Shown piece after piece: positions 48,956 through 60,027 of a DNA stretch of 64,000 bases (position 1 is the stretch's first letter; each line of letters opens with the position of its first letter). Source of the stretch: Bryoerythrophyllum caledonicum (Eukaryota > Streptophyta > Bryopsida > Pottiales > Pottiaceae); contig OZ020523.1 of the NCBI GenBank assembly GCA_963971425.1, positions 11,156,867-11,220,866 of the forward strand, in the 5' to 3' direction. The notes beneath the pieces were generated by a model. That model did not search any database and was not told the DNA's origin. It saw nothing but the letters and a program-made list of their open reading frames with translations. The translations under genes were made by a program, and so were the position numbers.

Positions 48956-49068
48956 TGGGGACGAATCCCCCCCCCCAATTTACAAGCAAACATCCCCGCC
49001 CTGCCCTTGTGGGACGGAGACGTCTCCGCCCCATACCCAGGTAGGGGCGGGGACGTCTCCGCCCCCAC
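48956..49068. repeat. GACGTC palindrome array, copy 3
   Basis: Two palindromes, GACGGAGACGTCTCCGCC at about 49006 and GGCGGGGACGTCTCCGCC at about 49045, are separated by CCCATACCCAGGTAGGGG. A C9-10 tract precedes them. It closes unit A and stands 150 bp before the copy-B start codon. Confidence 0.85.
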
Positions 49069-49215
49069 CGGATTACTATTTTAATGGAGGGGGACCTCAT
49101 TTGTCCCCACCTCGCATACTCCTATCCACCACCTCTTCATTGAGCTGGATGTGGGCGTTGTGCGAGGTCTCATTCATCCATCGACGCCAGAATTTTGCAT
49201 TCACACGTGCACACC

Positions 49216-49872
49216 ATGTCTTCATCCGGACAATTAGCCAAGGAGGAGCGTGACAAGACTCGTGCAAGAGCGGAGAACGCCCATCGGAAGCGGTTGCACG
49301 TTCTTCGAAATCCCGAGAAGTTGGCTTTTCGAGGTTGGGAGGACGTAGTGGAGCCATGGAGTTTTGATGATTGCGCAAACTACATCGAGTGGTGCCACAT
49401 CGACAAGGCTTTCCCAAAGGCGCGACACAACTATCACCGGCGCTTCCACAAGGCAAACTTGAAACATTGCATCGACGAGGCGTTTAAAAACCGATGCATC
49501 GAAGTTTACCAAGTGTTGTATGACGTCCCATTCGTCAAACGCAACGAAGTAAATCTCTTCATTGCGCGGGGTGTTCATGCGGAGGTGAAGTTGGGCAAGA
49601 TAGTGGATTGGTCCACTTTGAACTCGATGCCGGGGAAGGTAAAAATTCCTCGCCTTGAAAATGGAATAATTCCAATGGGATGGCGCAAGTATCCGGAAGG
49701 TGGATTGGGCAAGTTCATGACTGTGATGGACGACACACCTAGCTATGATACTAACACGTCAACTTCAGATGATGACTCCGACGGAACCCACGTCCAAGTC
49801 GCGAGCGAAAAGGCACAAGCACGTGGTAGGCTGAGGAGGACTGAACGAGCCCTTCACCAACGTTACTATTGA
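49216..49872 (+). CDS. Tandem copy B: N-terminal domain only, RING lost
   Basis: ATG 49216 opens a 218-residue frame that matches the N-terminal part of copy A closely: PWSFDDCANYIEWCHIDKA, HNYHRRFHKAN, KRNEVNLFIARGVHAEVKLG and MGWRKYPEGGLGKFM. It keeps the frame where copy A has lost a base (CIEVYQVLYDVPF), so B preserves the ancestral reading there. It then stops after RRTERALHQRYY. The sequence around its stop (TTGACTAGGAGTATTT) corresponds to the natural stop region of copy A (CTGACTAGGTGTATTT), so an internal deletion of about 1.7 kb removed the coiled coil and RING. Whether the short product is made is unknown. The domain has no name I can give. Confidence 0.6.
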   Translation: MSSSGQLAKEERDKTRARAENAHRKRLHVLRNPEKLAFRGWEDVVEPWSFDDCANYIEWCHIDKAFPKARHNYHRRFHKANLKHCIDEAFKNRCIEVYQVLYDVPFVKRNEVNLFIARGVHAEVKLGKIVDWSTLNSMPGKVKIPRLENGIIPMGWRKYPEGGLGKFMTVMDDTPSYDTNTSTSDDDSDGTHVQVASEKAQARGRLRRTERALHQRYY

Positions 49873-49984
49873 CTAGGAGTATTTAAAGGTTTAGGACGTA
49901 GCAAATCAATTTTGTGAACAATACTTTTGCTCTAAACAATATATGGTTTTAAATATCCTTTTTGTTTGTAATGGTACAATTTAT

Positions 49985-50245
49985 TTAGAAAACTTGCACA
50001 TTACATTCTACTAGAGGCTTATACTACCCGTTATGGATGGGGACTTGCATAGCTCCCATGCTATCCACTACTTGGTTTATTTTTTTGCTTTCATGGTATA
50101 TGGTACATTCCTAATCTTTTGTGGGGCAATTGTGTTTAAATTATTTATTTAGAGAACTTGCACATTACATTCTACTAGAGGCTTATACTACCCGTTATGG
50201 ATGGAGACTTGCATAGCTCCCATGCTATTCACTACTTGATCTAAA
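49985..50245. repeat. Direct repeat of about 165 bp in the copy-B 3' flank
   Basis: ACTTGCACATTACATTCTAC, CTAGAGGCTTATACTACCCG and CTTGCATAGCTCCCATGCTA all occur at about 49992-50077 and again at about 50157-50242. One copy is therefore a local duplication within unit B. Confidence 0.85.
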
Positions 50246-50485
50246 AGGGAGCTAATAAAGGTGTTCATTATTGGAGAGCATGCAGTCAAAGGACAAAAGC
50301 ACTACTTTTCCGAAAGCCTTCCTTCGTAGACATAACCTGCTTCTAATTTTAAGTGCGTCGCAATCTTGTCGGAACCAAAAAAAAAGTACCCTATATTAAA
50401 ACCTCCACCCTCCTCATGGAGAGGAGGAGTGCCTAAGCACCCAAAATGCCCCAAAGGCCTCCTTCTCCTAGGTTGGGGAAATGTC
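50246..50485. other. 3' flank of unit B
   Basis: This matches 48700-48955 downstream of copy A, including GAGCTAATAAAGGTGTTC, ATCTTGTCGGAACCAAAAA and CCTCATGGAGAGGAGGAGTG. It contains no gene. Confidence 0.6.
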
Positions 50486-50770
50486 CCAGCCCCTGCCCAA
50501 GTAAGGCCAGGGACGTCTCCGCCCTGCCTTGGTGGGGCGAAGACGTCCCCACCCTTACCCAGGCAGGGGCGGAGACATCCCCGCCCTTACCAAGGCAGGG
50601 GCGGAGACGTCCCCACCCTTACCCGGGCAGGGACGGAGACGTCCCCGCCCGTACCCGGCAGGGGCGGAGACGTCCCTGCCCTTACCCGGGCAAGGGCGGG
50701 GACGTCTCCCCAAAATACGGGCAGGGCGGAGACATCCCCGCCCCTGCACGGAGACGTCCCCGCCCTTGGC
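50486..50770. repeat. GACGTC palindrome array, copy 4 (largest)
   Basis: Nine or ten units of 30-34 bp alternate two palindromic centres: GGGGCGGAGACGTCCCCGCC and CCTTACCCGGGCAGGG. The whole is about 70% G+C inside AT-rich DNA. Open frames on all strands through it are repeat artefacts. A TATAAAAG box stands at about 50801, 30 bp beyond the array. Confidence 0.9.
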
Positions 50771-51055
50771 AATTCAGGTCCCACCCGTTCTTGGCTCGTG
50801 TATAAAAGATTCGGGGAGGGCCGATTGTCCTCACGCTTGTCACCTTGGCCTCTATCCCTTGGACCTCAATTCAGTTTGAGCTTCTTGCGAGTCTACTTGG
50901 GTGGCAGGCTGCACTGGTGTGCAGTTGAGGTGATGTAAAAATTGGTTCAAGCAGTGCACCAGCACTATCAGACCTCATATTTTCACCCGATTCTATACTA
51001 TAACTAGCCCCGCATTTTGGCTTAGACGGGACTTGCACATTATTTGGCATAAGCC
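50771..51055. other. Spacer between palindrome array and hAT element
   Basis: TATAAAAG at about 50801 may be a TATA box. GCTGCACTGGTGTGCAG at about 50909 is a short inverted repeat, as is GTGCACCAGCAC at about 50956. I cannot place the 5' terminus of the hAT element that follows. Confidence 0.4.
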
Positions 51056-53250
51056 GTGAATGCAATGGGAAGTCAAAGGAAGCAAATAAAAGAAAGGGAA
51101 CCTTGGTACAATTTTGGTGACAACGGGGGCAAAGGGGGTTGTGTTTTCTGTATCTATACTTTTAGCTACAAACATGAGCATGCGTTCGCTCACTTTGGAT
51201 ATGGCGCCAAGTCAGAGAGGTCGATTTGTCGTAGCCTACCTCCCTATGTGCGAAGTCGATTTGCCAATTGTGGAAACATTGTTCTGCAACGAATGACGAG
51301 CGGGGACATGTATGGCGGAGATTCAGGCCCGATTGGTCCATCGAGGGCACCAACTATTGACACTTCAAGCCAATTCGACGCTCAAAATAATGTGGTGGGT
51401 GGGGTAACAAGTGGGCCTCAGGAAGGAGTGCCTAATCTCTCTGAAGGAAACGACCGCAAACATGTGTCGGGTGGTCTTACCGCCTCGAATTCCACTAGAT
51501 CTGGGCAACTATATCAACAACAGATGCTTAATGCTTTTAACATTGCAAAAAGGAAGGAACTTGATGAGAAGTGGGCGAATTTTCTCTATCAAGCAAATGT
51601 GCCTTTTAATGTGGCGCAAAATCAAGCGTTCATCGATGCAGTGAGGGCGACATCTGTGGCAAAGTTTGAGTACACTCCTCCTACATATCATCAATTGAGG
51701 ACTAGATTGATTGAACCTAAGGTTGCAAATTGAGTAAGAGATTGAAGCCAAAGTTGGTTTTGCAATCAAGAATTATGGGGTGTCGATATGCACGGATGGT
51801 TGGGATGATGTCCATCGGAGGCCCCTCATGAATTTAATGATGTCGTGGCCCACTGGTGACGTATTCTTGGGGAGCATAGACACCACTGGTGAGAAGAAGT
51901 CCATGCGGTACACAGCGGACCAAGTGAAAGTTTACATTGAGAAGGTGGGTTCCAAGAATGTGACACAGATTTGTACAGACAATGCTCCCAACATGCTTGG
52001 AGCGATGGATGATATTATTCTCACATACCCGCACATTCACAAGCAAAGGTGCATGGCACATGCATTGGATCTCATGTTGGAAGATTAGGCGAAGGTCCAA
52101 GAATTTAAAGATTTAATAGAGAGGGCAAAGAAATTGTGCAAATATATTAGAAACCATCATTCGACAATGGGGACACTTCGTGAGTTGGGTCCAAACCTGC
52201 ATATTGTAGTGCCCACTGAAACCCGCTTTGCTTGTAATTTCCTTATGTTGGATCGATTGGTGAGACTCAAAAGAGTGTTGGAGCAGTTGTAAGACCACCC
52301 CCGTGTTGTAAACTACTTCGCAACCCTACGGAATAGACAAAATGAAGAGCAAGCAACCGCAGCGCGTAATGTGGTGCTCACCATCGAAGATGTGGCCTTT
52401 TGGCAACAATGTGAGAATTACGTACACATGACTGGGGATGTTTTGAAGGCATTGCGTGTGTTTGATGGCCGCAAACCAGCCATGGGTCGTGCGTGGCTCG
52501 TGATGCATAATTTGCGAGAACACGTGTACTCTTTGAGAGTCACCCTTTACTCTACGAGCTGACATAGCATCCACTCTTGAGCAATCTTTTGATGCCCGGT
52601 GGCAAATGGTTTATACCGTTGTTCAGTACGCCGGGGCTCTTTTGAATCCGTACCTCAAGGATAATGTGGCGCTTAGGGCTGACGGAATCGCACAAAGGAC
52701 ATTGAATTGGGTTGTTCGCAAAATAATGGAGGTATTGGAAGTCTCATGTGAGGACGTCCAATATGAGTTAACATAGTACGAAGAGGGCACAGGACTATAT
52801 AGCCCTACCGAGGCATCTGACATCCGCCAGACAAAGCTTCAACTCCATCAATGGTGGGCCAGGATCGCAGACAAGGCATTGTCTAAAATAGTTATTCGTA
52901 TTCTAGCCCTTCCGAGTTCAGCTAGCTCTTGCGAACGAAATTAGAGTATGTACTCGTTTGTCCATAACAAGAGCCGAAATCGATTAGCGGCAAAAAAGGC
53001 TGCGTCATTGGTGTATATTTATACCATTAGCCGATGCCTTCAACAAGGACCAGGGGCCGATCCCGTTCGATGGTACGATGCAAATATTCACTCGAAGGAT
53101 TCCGACCCAGATGCCCTGGGGCCCGTCCCAGTGGGGGAACCTAATCGTGAATTTGATGTGTGAATAGCTGAGGAAGAGGAGGAGTACAATATGGCACCTC
53201 CCCCAACTCCGCTGGAGTCCCGTGGACACCCTAATCATTGGGCGAAAGGC
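51056..53250 (+). pseudogene. hAT transposase (BED, DUF659, C-terminal dimerisation)
   Basis: The frame pieces follow the order of a plant hAT transposase. A BED-type zinc finger lies at about 51100-51260 (GCVFC then HAFAHFGYGA and SLPPYVR). The DUF659 region comes next (VPFNVAQNQAFIDAV, YHQLRTRLIEP, VSICTDGWDDVHRRPLMN, ICTDNAPNMLGAMDDI, RCMAHALDLMLED). The C-terminal dimerisation segment is SSASSCERN then SFVHNKSRNRLAAKKA. There is a frame change between 51731 and 51750 and stops at about 51732, 52087, 52290, 52774 and 52942, so it is dead. An LTR element starts at 53257, right after its last recognisable codons (RGHPNHWAKGAD), and has separated it from its 3' terminus. Confidence 0.88.
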
Positions 53251-53256
53251 GCCGAT

Positions 53257-55800
53257 TGTGAGCCAAATAAACCGCCCCTAAAGGGTGGCTTATCTTGAAC
53301 ACAAGATCCTAATATGGGGCCTAGTTGCTTGTGTAACCAACCCTCAGCCCATTCATACACAACTTATACAAGCATGGCGACACATCTCATGTTCACTTGG
53401 GTTCCTTGTGGTTAACTAGTGAGGTGGTGACTTAATCCAGCCTTCTAATTGAACCCACCTTTGAACAAGTGTAACTTTCACTCTAGGGCCCCGAATGCAA
53501 CGTTTCCAACTCTTATGGGTTCAATTCATCATTCCGAACTTGATCAGACCCTTGCTAATCAGTTTCAGGCTTAGGTGTGACCCTGGGACCAGTTGGCAGC
53601 AGACAGGCTTCCCTACTTCCTACAATTTATAATCCTAATTATCTCCTCGACTCTAACTCCGATTCTTGTGTTTGTTTTTTCTATTCCTATTAGTTTTTTA
53701 TGCTTAACATGATGGCAGCCTTCAATTAATCATTTGACTCGACCCTGGACCTCACAGCCAGCGACCAGCAGCGCACCTTCAACATACATCTTTACTCAAA
53801 AGTTGTAGCCAAGCATTCACATGCACGCCCATATACTTCACATGATTAACCTCCTTAACACTAAGCTACTCATGAGCATCCAGCTGCGTTCTCTTATTTT
53901 TGTAGAGTGATCACCTAGTTAAGTTGAGTTGATTGTAACCCTAATTCTAGTGAAATTTTGACAGCGCTTCCGCGCGACGTATGAGACTTGAAAAATTAGG
54001 GTTTCTCAAGCACGCGGAATTGATTACTAGAGAGGGGGAAGGAGAGCTCCCTGGTTTGGTTCAATTCACCCTCCTCCCTTCAGTTCTTCGTGATCTTCTT
54101 TCCTTCGGTCCAGCTCCCCGTCTCTTCGTGATCTTCTTGTCTTCGTTCAGCTCCCCTTCGTGATCTTCTTGATGCCCTGGTGCAGCTCCTCTTCGTGTTC
54201 TTCGTCTCTTCGTGATCTTCTTGACTTCGTTCAGCTCTCCTTCGTGATCTTCTTGATGCCCTGGTGCAGCTCCTCTTCTCTTCGTGATCTTCTTCTTGGT
54301 TCAGCCCTCTTCATGATCTTCGTGTGCTTCTGTCCAGCTCCTCTTCGCTTCGATCTTCTTGTCTTCGTTCAGCTCCCCTTCGTGATCTTCTTGATGCCCT
54401 AGTGCAGCTCCTCTTCGTGTTCTTCGTCTCTTCGTGCAGCTCCTCTTTTCTTCGTGATCTTCTTCCCTTCGTGATCTTCTTGTCTTCGTTCAGCTCCCCT
54501 TCGTGATCTTCTTGATGCCCTGGTGCAGCTCCTCTTCTCTTCGTGATCTTCTTCTTGGTTCAGCCCTCTTCATGATCTTCGTGTGCTTCTGTCCAGCTCC
54601 TCTTCGCTTCGATCTTCTTGTCTTTGTTCAGCTCCCCTTCGTGATCTTCTTGATGCCCTGGTGCAGCTCCTCTTCGTGTTCTTCGTCTCTTCGTGCAGCT
54701 CCTCTTCTCTTCGTGATCTTCTTCGCTTCGTGATCTTCTTGTCTTCGTTCAGCTCCCCTTCGTGATCTTCTTGATGCCCTGGTGCAGCTCCTCTACTCTT
54801 CGTGATCTTCTTCCCTTCGTGATCTTCGTAATGCCTTGGTGCAGCTCCTCTTCGTGTTCTTCGTCTCTTCGTGCAGCTCCTCTTCTCTTCGTGATCTTCT
54901 TCTTGGTTCAGCCCTCTTCGTGATCTTCGTGTGCTTCTGTCCAGCTCCTCTTCGCTTCGATCTTCTTGTCTTTGTTCAGCTCCCCTTCGTGATCTTCTTG
55001 ATGCCCTGGTGCAGCTCCTCTTCTCTTCGTGATCTTCTTCTTGGTTCCTTTCTCACAATGGCCGGGGCTTCCGGCTCTCTCACTCCCTGTTCTCACACCC
55101 TCTCTCTCCCTACGCTCGTCCCTCCATTTTTTTCTCCAACTGCCTCGACCTTCGACCAGAGACTCTCTCCAGCCTTGCTCTCCTGCGTTCCCATGGGCGT
55201 TCCCCGCCGCCTTTGGCCTTCTTCCATAAATGGCTTCCTTCTTACAAAGCCTATTAAACCTACAGCTACTAATTCCGTGCCACCCTTGCATTTAACAAGA
55301 GTGGGTGTCCCACTAACCAAGGAATATCTAAATCTAAACATTGACTCCATGCCACATGGGTGTGCATGATCTCCAATAAGTGAGCCATTAAGTTAATTCC
55401 AAGGTTGCTAAATCAATTAATCTACCTAGATTGAATTCCCCTTGCTTGGGGTAATTCCTAATTTTCCCTAGTGATCGACGAGGGGTTTGCCCCACCTTTT
55501 GGACTCTTCCAACCATTTTTTTAAGGGATTTTAAACCTCCTTCTTTTTTCCTTCCCCTCGCCATCGTTTCTCTCCTTCTCCTAATTTTTACCTTCGTGAT
55601 TTTCTCATCATGACCAATTTCGGTCCATGGCTCGGTAGGAGGTAATTTCTTCCCCACAACTTTACTTTTCTTCCTTTTCTATTGTTTTTGTTTTTTTTTT
55701 CCTTTTTTTTTCCCTTTTCTAACCTTCTCTTCATTTTTTCCTTCCTAATTATTTTTTTTGATTAACTTAATAAAATCCGTGGTCGCCATAGAGTGGCTCC
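53257..55800 (-). repeat. 3' LTR and adjoining untranslated region
   Basis: The first 343 bp are certain because they match the other LTR (63658 onward). The inner limit cannot be set, since the other LTR is cut by the window edge; pyrimidine-rich tracts between 55490 and 55740 are candidates for the complement of the polypurine tract. The end coordinate is approximate. Confidence 0.6.
54060..55050. repeat. Nested tandem repeat CTTCGTGATCTTCTTG in the LTR region
   Basis: Units such as CTTCGTGATCTTCTTGATG, CCCTGGTGCAGCTCCTCTTC and TTGGTTCAGCCCTCTTC recur in a nested order with larger periods of roughly 250-350 bp. The strand shown is pyrimidine-rich. Long open frames full of Ser, Leu and Phe result but are not genes. 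Confidence 0.9.
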
Positions 55801-56089
55801 TATTTAAGGAATTAGTGAACGGAAAGGCCATTTAGCCGTATTGATCAAAAATCATGGGTTAATCCTATTGGATTACCCACTTCAACTACTAGTTGAACCT
55901 AACACAATTGAAGTGCGGTCCATTCATCCTCGGGAGTCGTTTTGGCGGCTCACACATGGCGGCCATCTGGGACAATTCGAAGAGGCAGAGAACCCAACTC
56001 TTGCGCATGGGCACACGGTCAAGGTCCATCTTTTCGTGTCCGAATGGGCCGTGGTTGTAACCCTAATTTGGAGGTTGAATCGTGAAGGT

Positions 56090-57742
56090 TGTGAGCAATT
56101 CACACCTTGTACTCTTTGCATCGGTTGCCCGATGTTCGTGTGGGAAGATCCTCGCCGTTAAGGGTTTGGAGTTGAACGGAGTTGTTGGGGAAAACCTCCT
56201 TCACAAGATACGGTCCCAACCACAAGGCATCAAACTTGCCAGGGAAATCCATTCTCATCGCATCTTGGAGGAGGACTAGCATGCCCGGTTGTAGTGACCG
56301 GACTTTGTTTCGGTTGTCAAAGGCAATCTTCCTTCGACGTTGGATGGCTTCCATGTGTTGGGCGCTCCATCGGCGCATCTCATCGAGCTCCTCCAATCGT
56401 TCTAACCGGACGGCTAAGGACGTGGCCATGGACCATCGTTCGGTCACGGCCACTCGCAAAGAGGGGATCTCGAACTCAATTGGCAAAATGGCTTCAATGC
56501 CATACACCAACGAAAAGGGGTAGCATGGGTGGTCACCTTGAAGGTGGTTCGGTAGGCCCATAATGCAGCGGGGAGTTTCGTGTCCCAATCCCTCTTGGAA
56601 TCGGTGACCGTCTTCCTCAAGATATTCACGAGGGTTTGGTTAACTCGCTCGGTGTGCCCATTGGTTTGAGGGTGATAAGGGATGGTCTTACGATGGTTGA
56701 TCTTGAACCGAGTGGTCATGGCTTCGATCATCTCGTTCAAAAAATGTTTCCCTCTATCACTAATGAGGATTTTGGGACAACCAAACCGTGTGATGATTTG
56801 TTCGAACAAGAATTTGGCCGCATGACTTGCGTCATTGGTTTTTACTGCTCGAGCCTTGGCCCATTTGGTGAGATATTCGGTTGCTACCACAATGTGATTC
56901 ATTCCACTAGAAGAGCTAGGGTGCACCTCCCCCACGTAATCAATACCCCACTTCTCGAATGGGACCAAGGGCAAGGATACGCGCAGTGGCATGTTCATTT
57001 GGAGGTCATTTCGGGCATACCGTTGGCAAGCGTCGCATCGCTTGGTGTACTCATGGGCGTCTTGGAAGAGTGTGGGCCAATAGTAGCCTGCGCGAAGGAC
57101 TTTTTGGGCCGTCAAGGTCCCAAAGAAGTGCCCTCCACATGCGCCGTCGTGGTAGGCTGAGAGGATCGTGGGGATTTCCACGGATGTCACACATCGACGT
57201 AGCAAGCCGTCAATTCCACGACGGTACAATTTGCCCTCGACTATGGTAAAGTGGTGGCTATGGAGACGAACCTTTCGACGCTCGTTTTTGGACAATGAAT
57301 CCGGTAGAAGGTGGGTAGTAAGAAATTCGGCCACCAAATAGTACCATGAGGGAATGGAGGATACCTTGAACAAGTCCTCGTCTATCAAGGCCTCATCAAT
57401 GGGGACGACACCAAGTTCCTCTGAGAGGCGTGAGAGGTGATCCGCTTGAAGGTGCATCCGCCCCGGGCGGTATTCCACCGTGTAGTCAAACTCCTCTAAA
57501 AGTAAGACCCACCTCGCTAAACGACCACTCACGTCCGCCTTGTTGACAAGGTACTTGATGGCCATGTAATCCACGTAGAACACTACGGGGTTGAGTAACA
57601 AGTAGTGGCAAAAAATTTTGACCGAAAAGACCATTGCCAAGCACTCACGTTCGGTGGTGGTATAGTTCTTTTCGGTGGGGTTTAATTGCCTACTAGCGAA
57701 GGCAATGGGTGGTCCTTGCCGGTAAGGCCCACGGGTTGGCAT
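56090..57742 (-). pseudogene. LTR element: RNase H and integrase region
   Basis: The RNase H part includes NPVVFYVDYMAIKYLV. The integrase has its zinc-binding HHCC domain (ending TKRCDACQRY), the core with WGIDYVGEV, KILISDRGKHF and YHPQTNGHTERVNQTL carrying the acidic triad, and a C-terminal part with LWLGPYLVKEV. These are standard for Ty3/Gypsy integrases. It belongs to the recent element above and is treated as a fossil part. Confidence 0.88.
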
Positions 57743-57798
57743 AAGGTGCTCCCTACAGCCACCACAGATGCATCACAAAAGATGTGGAAGGGCAACTT

Positions 57799-58872
57799 TC
57801 AATTCGGGGGCCTCAAAACCGGGTAGGTGGTTAATTCCTTTTTCAAGACTTTGAAAGCCTCTTGGCAATGGAGAGTCCACTCGAATCTTACGTTCTTTTG
57901 GATTAGTCGAGTAATGGGCATGGACTTCGTGGCATAGTCATGGATAACCTCCCAATACCATCCTATGTGCCCCCGGATTTTCTGTACCTCTTTGACAATT
58001 GTGGGAGGGCTTAACTCCACAATGACCTTCACTTTGTCGGGGTCTGGCTCTCTACCCTCCTTGGAAACCACAAATCCTAGCAAGACCCCCTTCTCTACGG
58101 CGAGGAAAATCTTTTCGGGATTGAGAGCGATGCCGGTGCGCCTACACCGCTCGAAACTTTGCCGCACACACCTGAGGTGGTCGGCCTTTGTGGACTGGGT
58201 GCTAAAATCGTCAATGAATACCGTCATTGATTTATGCAAGAGGTCTGAGAAAGCATAGGTCATGGCCCTCTGGAATGTGGAAGGGGCATTACAAAGCCCA
58301 AAAGGCATGACCAAGTAGATGAACGTGCCCCACGGGGTCGTGAAGGCGGTCTTGTGATAGTCCTCGGGGGCAATGGAGATTTGGTTGTAGCCCGAGTAAC
58401 CATCCATAAACGTGTAAAGCTCATGACCACCTACCTCCTCTAAAATGGTGTTGATAAAGGGCAGGGGAAAGTGGTCTTTTTGGGTGTGGTGGTTGAGTTT
58501 CCTATAGTCAATGCACACCCGTAGCTTCCCATTTTTCTTTTTAACTAACACCATGGGGGAGACCCAATCGGATATCTCCACAGGCTTGATGAACCCCGCT
58601 TGGAGTAGTTTTTCCAATTCTGCCTTGACAATGAGCTGCAGGTTAGGGTTCATGCGCCGCTCCTTCTGTCTAATGGGGGTAGTGCCTGGGAGAAGGGGGA
58701 TGTGATGCTGCGTTACCGCCGAGGGAATGCCCTTGAGGTCCTTGTATGACCACGCGAAGATGTCCCCAAACTCCACCACTAGTGCTTTGTATTCCACTAA
58801 CTCTTCCTCGGTCAACCCAACGCCCACTTTTATACTCCGGGTTCCTTCCGCCTCGTGAGAGACCACCATCAA
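57799..58872 (-). pseudogene. LTR element: reverse transcriptase region
   Basis: The reverse transcriptase is clear from VKKKNGKLRVCIDYRKLN, MDGYSGYNQISIAPED, MPFGLCNAPSTFQRAM and the active-site strand VFIDDFS, where FIDD takes the place of YVDD. It ends in the connection region leading to RNase H. Confidence 0.9.
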
Positions 58873-58920
58873 TTTCCAATCATCCTGATGTACGTGCGGT
58901 TGTTGGGTAGGTCCCTGGTA

Positions 58921-60027
58921 CTAGTCGTTCGGAACTTGGGGGTACGTTGCCCCAGAACCACTAGCTAGTATACCGGTGGATGTCCTACGAAAGTGGAGGG
59001 AGGGTTTGAAAGGGCCTTCTCTTCCCAACACTTCCAACTCGTTCCCTTGTGTGCCATCAACATCCAGTCCAAATACCGCCGCGGGTTCTAGGTCATCGAG
59101 AAGGGAGACTAGGCTAAGTCCCAATCCGGTTTCCCCGTCAATGAGCTCACTATCGATGAAATGCACGGATATGGCTTCGTCCGTGCTCGAGGTGGGGTGC
59201 TCCCTCAACCAGTCTACAAACTCCCCGGTGGGGACCCATTCATAAAGGCCCGGTCCCATGCTTTTAAATGGCATCACATTGGCCCTCGAGGGTTGAGCTC
59301 TATCCACCGCCTTGTGTGGTGCGAACCTCACCTTCTTGGAAGATCCTTTTGTCAACACCTCTTGCGACTCATCCTCCAAAGAGCCCATACAACCATGGCA
59401 AAGTCCTAGCCTACTTGGTTGGATATGGACCGTAGTAGGATTCTCCGGAGGTCTGTAGGTGATGTTTGGTTGCGGTCCTCCCCATTCTACCGTGGCATTG
59501 GCAATTCGCAACCAAGGTCTTCCTAGTAGCAAGGGGTATGCCTCCTTGTTGGAGTGCATTCGAATGACTTGAAAGGTGAGGGAATACTCTACACCCCCCG
59601 TGGTAACTTTACAACCACTAATTTGGCCTAACGGGGCCTCCGAGCTTTGATTAGCCATGTTGATAATGTATGGTGATGGTTCCGTGATGTCCAACCCCAA
59701 TTTCTCCATAGTCGAAAGGGGCATGATGTTCAAACCACTACCACCGTCGACTAGTACGTTGGGTACCACCTTATCCACGATTGAAACTTCAATTTGGACC
59801 GCCTTGACTTCGATATTGGGGTGTGCGGATTTTACACGAGCTGCCAATCTAACTCTTGCCTTAGGCCTCCGCTTCACCGGGGTGCCCGACCTAAGGACCT
59901 TCCTCATGGGTGGGGATACCTCCAATAGTTGGGCTATGGTGATGTCTGCCTTGAGGCGACTCAAATCCGCCCATAAATCGTAAGGTCTCTCTCCTACGTG
60001 TCCCTCGACCCGTGGGAGGGTGTCCAC
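58921..60027 (-). pseudogene. LTR element: aspartic protease region
   Basis: The retropepsin active site is seen in VLVDGGSGLNIM. A second conserved strand lies near LLGRPWLR. The sequence before it resembles the gag-protease linker of Tat-type elements. Confidence 0.85.

Noticed and set aside
50366-50938. Long overlapping open frames rich in Pro, Gly and Arg on both strands
   Set aside because: They are translations of the GACGTC/CCCGGG palindrome array; all frames are open because the repeat is GC-rich and lacks stops.
54160-55369. Ser/Leu/Phe-rich open frames
   Set aside because: They follow the CTTCGTGATCTTCTTG tandem repeat in the LTR region and have no independent support.
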